Assembly (NCBI RefSeq): GCF_024519435.1
Contig: NZ_JALJRZ010000002.1
Span: 186,001-250,000 of the forward strand
Reading direction: 5' to 3'
DNA: 64,000 nt
DNA from: Terrabacter sp. Ter38
GTDB taxonomy: Bacteria > Actinomycetota > Actinomycetes > Actinomycetales > Dermatophilaceae
Position 1 is the stretch's first letter; each line of letters begins with the position of its first letter. The notes under the pieces are model-generated. The model was given only the letters and a program-made list of their open reading frames with translations. It did not search any database and had not been told where the DNA came from. Shown in pieces: positions 58,285 to 64,000 of this stretch. Both the position numbers and the translations under genes were made by a program.

Positions 58285-59810
58285 CCGACCAGCCGCACAC
58301 CCACCAGCCGCTCACGACCTCGGCCACCGGTCGTGCTGTGGCACAGTCCCGCCCGGTGCCGCAGGACTTCGTCCTCGGCGTCGCAACCGCCGCCTTCCAG
58401 ATCGAGGGGGCTCGCCACGAGGACGGGCGCACCGACTCCATCTGGGACACCTTCTCGCACACCCCGGGCGCCGTCGTGAACGGGGACACCGGTGACGTCG
58501 CCTGCGAGCACTACCACCGGTATGCCGCTGACGTCGCCCTCATGAAGACGCTGGGGATGCAGTCCTACCGCTTCTCGACGTCGTGGGCGCGCGTCTGCCC
58601 CGCCGGCGGCCCGGTCAACGCCAAGGGCCTCGACTTCTACGAGCGGCTCGTCGACTCGCTCATCGCGTCGGACATCGCGCCGTGGCTGACGCTCTACCAC
58701 TGGGACCTGCCCCAGGCCCTCGAGGACCGTGGCGGGTGGACCTCCCGTGAGACCGTCGACCGCTTCGTCGACTACGCCCTGGCCGTGCACGACCGGCTCG
58801 GCGACCGGGTGAGCACCTGGACGACCCTCAACGAGCCCTTCTGCTCGGCCTTCCTCGGCTACACGGCCGGCATGCACGCGCCGGGACGCACCTCACCCGC
58901 CGACGGCCTCGCCGCCGCGCACCACCTCATGCTCGGTCACGGCAGGGTCGTGCAGGAGCTGCGGGCTCGCGACGCCGCGCTCGAGCTCGGCCTGACGCTC
59001 AACTTCACGGTCGCCGACCCGGTCGACCCGTCCGACCCGCGCGACGTCGACGCGGCGCGCCGGATCGACGCCCAGATGAACCGGGTCTTCCTCGACCCGA
59101 TCTTCCGCGGCGAGTACCCCGCCGATCTCCTCGAGGACGTCCGCCATCTGGGCCTCGAGGACCACATCATGGACGGCGACCTCGACGTCATCTCGACGCC
59201 CATCGACGTCCTCGGCGTCAACTACTACAACGGCGAGGCCATCGGGCACGAGCCACCGGTCGCCACACTCGACGACAGCGTCAACGGCGGCCGGGTCACC
59301 CGCTCGCCCTTCCCCGCGGCCGACGACGCGCACCGCCACCCCCGCGGCCTGCCCGTCACCGCGATGGACTGGGAGATCCAGCCCGAGGGGCTGACCCGCC
59401 TGCTCGTCCGGCTCCAGCAGGACTACGCCGGCCCGGCCGGCGTGGCCCTGCACGTGACGGAGAACGGCGCCGCCTTCGACGACGTCCCCGACGAGGACGG
59501 CTTCGTCGACGACCGCGGCCGGACGGCATACGTCCGCGCGCACCTGGGCGCGGTCCTCGACGCCATCGACGCGGGGGTGCCCGTGCGCGGCTACTTCTAC
59601 TGGTCCCTGCTCGACAACTTCGAATGGGCCTGGGGCTACGCCAAGCGCTTCGGTATCGTCCGAGTCGACTACGACACCCAGGTGCGCACGCCCAAGGCGA
59701 GCGCCCTCGACTACGCCCGCATCATCGCGACGCGCCGGCTGCCCACCCCGTGGGACGATCCGGCCGGGAGCGGCGACGGCGACGAACCAGCAGGAGAATC
59801 GACAGCATGA
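58281..59810 (+). CDS. glycoside hydrolase family 1 beta-glucosidase
   Basis: A 509-residue cytoplasmic GH1. FVLGVATAAFQIEGA opens the barrel; the acid/base Glu is in TTLNEPF (about residue 185) and the nucleophile Glu in HVTENGAAF (about residue 394); the C-terminal WSLLDNFEWAWGYAKRFGIV is typical. No signal peptide, so it splits imported cellobiose or other beta-glucosides into glucose. The N-terminal 28 residues and the acidic tail are extra. It corresponds to BglC of streptomycetes, encoded after cebEFG. It overlaps the regulator start. Confidence 0.95.
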   Translation: MTDQPHTHQPLTTSATGRAVAQSRPVPQDFVLGVATAAFQIEGARHEDGRTDSIWDTFSHTPGAVVNGDTGDVACEHYHRYAADVALMKTLGMQSYRFSTSWARVCPAGGPVNAKGLDFYERLVDSLIASDIAPWLTLYHWDLPQALEDRGGWTSRETVDRFVDYALAVHDRLGDRVSTWTTLNEPFCSAFLGYTAGMHAPGRTSPADGLAAAHHLMLGHGRVVQELRARDAALELGLTLNFTVADPVDPSDPRDVDAARRIDAQMNRVFLDPIFRGEYPADLLEDVRHLGLEDHIMDGDLDVISTPIDVLGVNYYNGEAIGHEPPVATLDDSVNGGRVTRSPFPAADDAHRHPRGLPVTAMDWEIQPEGLTRLLVRLQQDYAGPAGVALHVTENGAAFDDVPDEDGFVDDRGRTAYVRAHLGAVLDAIDAGVPVRGYFYWSLLDNFEWAWGYAKRFGIVRVDYDTQVRTPKASALDYARIIATRRLPTPWDDPAGSGDGDEPAGESTA

Positions 59811-60838
59811 GCGACGGGACGCCCGCCACCCCCGTCGGGCGCCCCACCCTCGAGGAGGTCGCCCGGGTGGCCGGCGTGTCCCGGGCCACGGTCTCGCGCG
59901 TCATCAACGGCTCGCCCCGGGTCAGCCCGGACGTTCTCGCCGTCGTCGAGAAGGCCATCGCCGAGCTCGACTACGTGCCCAACCGGGCCGCACGGTCGCT
60001 CGTGGCCCGCGCGACGATGTCGATCGCCCTCGTCGTGCCCGAGGACACCCACCGCTTCTTCGGCGACCCCTACTTCGCCGACGTCGTCCAGGGCATCAGC
60101 GACCGGCTCGACGACAGCGACTACGTGCTCAACCTCCAGCTGACCAGCCCGAGCTCGCCCTCGGAGAAGACGAAGCGCTACCTGCTCGGCGGCAACGTCG
60201 ACGGGGCCATCGTCGTCTCGCACCACTCCGGCGACCACTTCCTCACCTCGCTCAGCCGCTCCCTGCCGGTCGTCTTCGGTGGCCGGCCGATCGGTGAGGC
60301 GGCCGTCGACGGCGACTACTACATCGACGTCGACAACCGCCTCGGCGGCGTCCGGGGCACCCAGCACCTCATCGATCGCGGGCGCACGGCGATCGCGACG
60401 ATCACGGGCCCGGCCGACATGCCGGCCTCGGTCGACCGCGAGCAGGGCTGGCGCGACGCCCTCGCGGGGGGCGGGCTGCCCGACCACCGCCTGGCGCGGG
60501 GCGACTTCACCGAGGCCGGTGGCATCCGCGCCGCGCTGACCCTCATCGACGAGTACCCCGACATCGACGCGCTCTTCGTCGCGAGCGACCTCATGGCGAG
60601 CGGGGCGCTGCTCGCGCTCGAGGAGCGCGGGCTGCGGGTGCCCGAGGACGTCGCCGTCGTCGGCTTCGACAACAGCGAGTACGCCACCCGCGGCAAGGTC
60701 GGCCTGACCACCGTGGCCCAGCCCGCCCGGGAGATGGGCGTCGTCATGGCCGACACCCTGCTGCGCCTGCTCGCGGGCGAGTCCCCGCCCCGGGTCACGA
60801 CGCTCGACACCGAGCTCGTCGTCCGCGACTCCAGCTGA
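59807..60838 (+). CDS. LacI family transcriptional regulator (CebR-like)
   Basis: A 343-residue repressor. The helix-turn-helix with hinge is PTLEEVARVAGVSRATVSRVINGSPRVS and YVPNRAARSL; the periplasmic-binding-like core contains VVFGGRPI, the DNRLGG signature, and VAVVGFDNSEYA. It ends the operon, with its ATG overlapping the glucosidase stop. The two palindromes at 54884 and 54917 match CebR-type operators, so it probably represses the operon until cellobiose is present. Confidence 0.94.
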   Translation: MSDGTPATPVGRPTLEEVARVAGVSRATVSRVINGSPRVSPDVLAVVEKAIAELDYVPNRAARSLVARATMSIALVVPEDTHRFFGDPYFADVVQGISDRLDDSDYVLNLQLTSPSSPSEKTKRYLLGGNVDGAIVVSHHSGDHFLTSLSRSLPVVFGGRPIGEAAVDGDYYIDVDNRLGGVRGTQHLIDRGRTAIATITGPADMPASVDREQGWRDALAGGGLPDHRLARGDFTEAGGIRAALTLIDEYPDIDALFVASDLMASGALLALEERGLRVPEDVAVVGFDNSEYATRGKVGLTTVAQPAREMGVVMADTLLRLLAGESPPRVTTLDTELVVRDSS

Positions 60839-60941
60839 CCGACCGCGGGCATCCGAGCCGCCGGCACACCTTCGGGTCAGCGGCACGCCGTGCACGGCGT
60901 GCGGCCGACCTGAGGGTGTGCACGTGGCCGGCAGACGCGCA

Positions 60942-61004
60942 GCGACCTGTGCGACCTGTGCGACCTGTTCGACCTTGGCAACCTGTGCAACCGGTGCGAC
61001 CGCA
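60942..61004. repeat. 9-bp minisatellite, seven units
   Basis: Units of GCGACCTGT, three exact and four diverged (last ones TCGACCTTG, GCAACCTGT, GCAACCGGT, GCGACCGCA). It lies in the 242-base gap between the LacI gene and rplI, which otherwise holds a terminator hairpin and nothing else I can support. Confidence 0.85.
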
Positions 61005-61024
61005 CCGTCGGGCGGGGCATGACG

Positions 61025-61061
61025 AAGGGCCGGGCTCCGCGTGTGCGGAGCCGGCCCTTCG
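61025..61061 (-). terminator. terminator-like hairpin of the ribosomal protein operon
   Basis: GAAGGGCCGG-G-CTCCGC pairs with GCGGAGCCGGCCCTTC (16 bp, one bulged G), loop GTGT. It lies 20 bases after the rplI stop on the minus strand. No T-run. Confidence 0.7.
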
Positions 61062-61080
61062 ACGTGTCAGACCTCGACGG

Positions 61081-61527
61081 TCAGGCGGGGACGACCTCGA
61101 ACTTGAGGGTCGCCGCGACCTCGGGGTGCAGACGGACGGTCGCCTCGTAGGAGCCGAGCGTCTTGATGGCCTGCTTGACCTCGATCTTGCGCTTGTCGAG
61201 CTCCGGGCCACCGGCAGCCTTGACGGCCGCGGCGATGTCGCCGTTGCTGACGGCGCCGAAGAGGCGACCGGACTGGCCGGACTTGGCCGGGACCTTGACC
61301 GACGTGGCCTCGAGCTGGCCCTTGACACCCTTGGCGGTGTCGAGGTCCTTGATCTCGCGGACCGCGCGGCCCTTGGTCAGGGCGTCGACCTGCTTCTGGC
61401 CGCCCTTGGTCCACGGGGTCGCGAGACCGCGCGGCATGAGGAAGTTCCGGCCGTAGCCGTCCTTGACCTCGACGATGTCACCAGCAGCACCGAGACCGGT
61501 GACCTCGTGCGTGAGAATGAGCTTCAT
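61081..61527 (-). CDS. rplI: 50S ribosomal protein L9
   Basis: A 148-residue L9: [36 protein letters not shown], the long connecting helix rich in Lys/Ala, and the C-terminal domain ([36 protein letters not shown]). L9 binds 23S rRNA near the L1 stalk and spans the two ribosomal subunits. It is the last gene of rpsF-ssb-rpsR-rplI, 27 bases after rpsR. Confidence 0.98.
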   Translation of the reverse strand: MKLILTHEVTGLGAAGDIVEVKDGYGRNFLMPRGLATPWTKGGQKQVDALTKGRAVREIKDLDTAKGVKGQLEATSVKVPAKSGQSGRLFGAVSNGDIAAAVKAAGGPELDKRKIEVKQAIKTLGSYEATVRLHPEVAATLKFEVVPA

Positions 61528-61554
61528 GGTGTTCTCCTCGTTCCCGAAACCGGC

Positions 61555-61791
61555 TCAGCGAGCCGAGCTCGAGTAGGGCAGCAGGGCCATCTCACGGGCG
61601 TTCTTGACGGCCGTGGCGATGAGGCGCTGCTCCTGGGTGGACACACCGGTCACGCGACGCGCGCGGATCTTGCCGCGGTCGGAGATGAACTTGCGCAGGA
61701 GCGCAGTGTCCTTGTAGTCGATGTTCTCGACCTTCGCCGCCTTCAGCGGGTTGGCCTTCTTCTTGGGCTTGCGCACAACGGGCTTTGCCAT
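61555..61791 (-). CDS. rpsR: 30S ribosomal protein S18, zinc-independent (cysteine-free) form
   Basis: A 78-residue S18. [20 protein letters not shown] replaces the usual zinc-binding CPFC-type N-terminus, and [10 protein letters not shown] replaces the second pair; no Cys remains. The core ([25 protein letters not shown]) and the end ([15 protein letters not shown]) are standard. It binds S6 and the platform of the small subunit. Because it sits in the main operon, this C-minus type is probably the housekeeping copy. Confidence 0.97.
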   Translation of the reverse strand: MAKPVVRKPKKKANPLKAAKVENIDYKDTALLRKFISDRGKIRARRVTGVSTQEQRLIATAVKNAREMALLPYSSSAR

Positions 61792-61817
61792 CGTGGTGCT
61801 CTCCTTCTTGATGAGAG

Positions 61818-61838
61818 CCCGGGGTTTCGTGCCCCGGG
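61818..61838 (-). terminator. short hairpin in the ssb-rpsR spacer
   Basis: CCCGGGG and CCCCGGG pair around a 7-base loop, 27 bases upstream of rpsR. An attenuation or processing site is possible; there is no T-run. Confidence 0.45.
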
Positions 61839-61905
61839 ATGGGTTTCAGAACTACGGGGTGTGCCGTCCGGCTGCGTCACCGGACGACGGTGCTGACCTG
61901 CTCGA

Positions 61906-62520
61906 TCAGAAGGGGGGCTCGTCGTAGCTGGGGGCTGCGCCCCAACCACCACCCTGCTGGCCACCGGCAGCCGGCTGGCCGCCGCCGGAGCCACCGCTCC
62001 AGCCGCCGCCCTGCTGGCCACCTGCAGCCGGGGCCGCCTGGCCACCGGCGGAGCCGCCGGTCGCCCACGGGTCCTCGGCCTGGCCACCGGAGCCACCGCT
62101 CCAGCCGCCGCCCTGGCCCTGGCCGCCGCCGAAGCCGCCGCCACCGCCCGCGCCGCGCTGGGTCTTGTTGACCTTGGCGGTGGCGCTGCGCAGGGACGGG
62201 CCGATCTCGTCGACGTCCATCTCCACGACGGTGCGCTTCTCGCCTTCCTTCGTCTCGTAGGAACGAGACTTCAGCCGGCCGGACACGATCACGCGCATGC
62301 CCCGCTGGCACGACTCGGCGACGTTCTCCGCCGCGTCGCGCCACACCGAGCAGCGCATGAACAGCGTCTCGCCGTCCTTCCACTCATTGCTCTGGCGGTC
62401 GAACTGCCGCGGCGTCGAGGCCACGGTGAAGTTCGCGACCGCGGCCCCGGACGGCGTGAAACGCAGCTCGGGGTCGGCGGTCAGGTTGCCGATGATCGTG
62501 ATGACGGTGTCGCCTGCCAT
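61906..62520 (-). CDS. ssb: single-stranded DNA-binding protein
   Basis: A 204-residue SSB. The OB fold covers about 1-112 ([62 protein letters not shown]); the tail is Gly/Gln-rich with repeated GGWSGGSGG and [10 protein letters not shown] units; it ends SYDEPPF, the acidic tip that recruits repair and replication proteins. SSB protects single-stranded DNA at the fork. The location between rpsF and rpsR is the conserved actinobacterial order. Confidence 0.97.
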   Translation of the reverse strand: MAGDTVITIIGNLTADPELRFTPSGAAVANFTVASTPRQFDRQSNEWKDGETLFMRCSVWRDAAENVAESCQRGMRVIVSGRLKSRSYETKEGEKRTVVEMDVDEIGPSLRSATAKVNKTQRGAGGGGGFGGGQGQGGGWSGGSGGQAEDPWATGGSAGGQAAPAAGGQQGGGWSGGSGGGQPAAGGQQGGGWGAAPSYDEPPF

Positions 62521-62568
62521 GGACCAGTCCTTCGTCGGTTGATCGAGCGGATCAGTAACTTCGCTGAA

Positions 62569-62856
62569 TCAGGCGCCGGGGCGCAGCAGCTTGGTGCGCA
62601 TGACCGACTCGCTGAGGTTCAGCTGGCGGTCGAGCTCCTGGGCGGTGGCCGGCTCGGTCGTCATGTTGACGACGACGTAGATGCCCTCGGACTTCTTCTT
62701 GATGTCGTAGGCAAGACGGCGGCGGCCCCAGATGTCGACGTTCTCGACGGTGCCCCCGTCGTTCTTCACGACGGTGAGGAACTTGTCCATCGTCTTGTCG
62801 ACGGTGCGCTCTTCGGTCTCCGGGTCGAGGATGACCATGAGTTCGTACTGACGCAT
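62569..62856 (-). CDS. rpsF: 30S ribosomal protein S6
   Basis: A 95-residue S6: [47 protein letters not shown], and [21 protein letters not shown]. It forms a dimer with S18 on the small-subunit platform. The AGGAGG ribosome site lies in a leader that can fold into a structure possibly recognised by S6-S18. First gene of the cluster. No long Glu tail (the RimK target in E. coli). Confidence 0.98.
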   Translation of the reverse strand: MRQYELMVILDPETEERTVDKTMDKFLTVVKNDGGTVENVDIWGRRRLAYDIKKKSEGIYVVVNMTTEPATAQELDRQLNLSESVMRTKLLRPGA

Positions 62857-62862
62857 GCTTCT

Positions 62863-62916
62863 AACCCACCTCCTCTGGTCTCGGCGGTCACGAGTCTCTC
62901 TCGTGACAGGAGGGTT
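62863..62916 (-). promoter_or_regulatory. rpsF leader structure, candidate S6:S18 autoregulatory element
   Basis: In the transcript, AACCCUCCU (62916-62908) pairs with AGGA and GGGUU (62874-62863), which covers the Shine-Dalgarno AGGAGG. Inside lies a perfect 8-bp hairpin (62887-62907), then an asymmetric internal loop CGCCGAGACCAG containing CCG. Known S6:S18-binding rpsF leaders use a bulged CCG between two helices. Confidence 0.55.
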
Positions 62917-63095
62917 GCATTCGTCCCGCCGCGAGCCTGGGGCCCGGCCTGATCTACCAGCCGGGTTCAGCCTCGCAGACCTCACCGACATCGAGTCGGC
63001 TCGATCCACAGGGCACCGGGCACACGGCGAACTGGGCAAGACTACCGGGCCGGACGGCATACACCGAAATCGTGGCGCCGGCGCGTCCGCACGGG

Positions 63096-64000
63096 TCAGG
63101 AGAAGCGGACGATGAGTCGGTCCTCGGCGCCGCTCATCGGGCCCGCGAGGTCGTCGGGCTCCCCCTTCGACCGGCTCCACCGGTCGCGGGCCCGCAGCCA
63201 CACGACGGCCACGAGCCACAGCACGGCCACGACGCGCAGCATCGAGAAGAACGCGTACCACGACGCCGGCAACCCACGATCGGGCACGGTCGTCGCTGCG
63301 ATCGTCAGCCACACCGCGACGAAGTTGAGCGTCTCGGCCCCGGCCCAGATGAGGTGGTCCCGCCACTGGAGGGCACACCACGCGACGAGGGGCAGGAGCC
63401 ACACCGAGCTCTGCACGGTGAACGACTTGCCGGTGACGAGCACGATGCCGACCATGACGAGCGACACCTCGGCGATCGTCGGTCGCCGGGCCGACGACAG
63501 CGCGAGCACGGCACCGGCCACGAGGGCGACGAGCCAGCCGACGACGGCGAGCGCCGTGACGGCCCCGGTGGGCAGCGGGTGCCCGGCGAGCTGCGGGAGC
63601 AGCCACGGTGAGCCGTAGCCGGCTCCGGCCGACGCCCACCCCTGGTAGGGGGAGGCGGCCGCCTCGCGGTTGAGCAGCCAGAGCCCGGAGAGCAGCGCGC
63701 CGAACGTCAGCAGCGCGTAGCCGACGACGCGACCCATCTCGTGCAGCCGACCGGACCGCACGCAGAGCAGCGCGATCGCGACGAGGATGAGCACGGGGTA
63801 GGTCCGCGCCCCGATGGCGAGCCCGAGCAGCACTCCCGCGAGCGTCGGGTTGCGCCGCGACCACGCCCACATCCCGGCGCTGGCCAGCGCCACGCCGAGC
63901 AGGTCGGCCGAGACGAACCCCGCCAGCACGACGACGGGGGAGAGCGCGACGTGCGCCGCCGAGATGGGTCGCGCGGCCGACGACGCGACGAGCCACACGA
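63096..64000 (-). CDS. multi-pass membrane protein of the GT87/DUF2029-like (mannosyltransferase) group, 5' end outside window
   Basis: The frame is open to the end of the window; 300 residues are visible from the C-terminal part. About nine hydrophobic helices occur, with [45 protein letters not shown], resembling GT-C fold polyprenyl-phosphate-mannose-dependent glycosyltransferases, and [17 protein letters not shown] near the end. A gene of this kind often precedes rpsF in actinobacteria. The catalytic acidic motif in the first loop would lie outside the window, so activity cannot be confirmed. Confidence 0.8.
   Translation of the reverse strand, partial: VWLVASSAARPISAAHVALSPVVVLAGFVSADLLGVALASAGMWAWSRRNPTLAGVLLGLAIGARTYPVLILVAIALLCVRSGRLHEMGRVVGYALLTFGALLSGLWLLNREAAASPYQGWASAGAGYGSPWLLPQLAGHPLPTGAVTALAVVGWLVALVAGAVLALSSARRPTIAEVSLVMVGIVLVTGKSFTVQSSVWLLPLVAWCALQWRDHLIWAGAETLNFVAVWLTIAATTVPDRGLPASWYAFFSMLRVVAVLWLVAVVWLRARDRWSRSKGEPDDLAGPMSGAEDRLIVRFS

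Noticed and set aside
60916..61896. Plus-strand frame antisense to rplI and rpsR with Arg-Pro-Val repeats
   Set aside because: The repeats are the translated 9-bp minisatellite, and the rest is the shadow of ribosomal protein genes.
1..64000. Prophage, insertion sequence or conjugative element
   Set aside because: No transposase, integrase, phage structural or plasmid replication genes were found; base composition is even throughout.
1..64000. tRNA or rRNA genes
   Set aside because: No cloverleaf-like segments with a T-loop GTTCGAATC-type sequence and no rRNA core sequences were noticed; a tRNAscan run would settle it.

Overview
The window comes from a high-GC Gram-positive actinobacterium, most likely Micrococcales and possibly Intrasporangiaceae. 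I infer this from very strong G/C third positions, many GTG starts, GTGA/ATGA gene overlaps, GH76, class F sortase, ECF42-DGPF, a cysteine-free S18, and sugar importers without their own ATPase. No database was searched. The conserved rpsF-ssb-rpsR-rplI cluster and dnaB suggest a region not far from the replication origin, although no dnaA or dnaN is present.

Layout. 1-9.3 kb: end of an NDH-2-like dehydrogenase, small DUF genes, a methyltransferase, a secreted nuclease with an apparent frameshift, a 64-bp tandem repeat, GNAT, RibD-like reductase, and a VWA protein. 7.6-10.9 kb: CopD-like protein, an anchored Ser/Thr-rich protein and a divergent DUF4397-class F sortase pair, lying between the VWA gene and its usual AAA+ partner. 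11-14.9 kb: AAA+ ATPase, gnd, DUF429. 15-31 kb: GDSL esterase, SDR, hydrolases, an ECF42 sigma factor with its DGPF partner, GH76, a C1B peptidase, a TrxR-like flavoprotein with divergent MerR, an epimerase, a CGNR regulator with divergent MFS exporter, and an aspartic protease with divergent RimK-type ligase. 31-38 kb: cupin, TatA, pentapeptide-DinB, a GDT1 relic, a His-rich DUF4396 protein behind a CsoR-like operator, and a DrrAB-type exporter operon with DUF1048 and MerR.

39-49 kb: dnaB, preceded by a cluster of DnaA boxes, then an amino-sugar operon transcribed toward dnaB (ROK regulator, binding protein, two permeases, NagZ-like GH3, ROK kinase, nagB). 49-54 kb: methyltransferase, AlkD-like protein, MATE, DUF1772 and AraC. 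A structured non-coding RNA candidate with anti-Shine-Dalgarno-like loops and a strong terminator lies at 53.64-53.77 kb. 54-61 kb: an iolC-like kinase divergent from a CebEFG-bglC-cebR-like beta-glucoside operon with LacI-type operators. 61-64 kb: rplI, rpsR, ssb, rpsF with a folded leader, and a partial multi-membrane protein.

The two sugar operons have the same plan: binding protein, strong hairpin, two permeases, intracellular glycosidase, own regulator, no ATPase gene. They lie between rplI and dnaB, which are usually close neighbours in actinobacteria. The most interesting signals are the candidate sRNA, the DnaA-box cluster, ECF41/ECF42/CsoR/MerR/ROK/LacI-type promoter elements, an excess of the heptamer GTATGCC/GGCATAC, a dispersed 44-bp hairpin element, and several genes with apparent reading-frame lesions.
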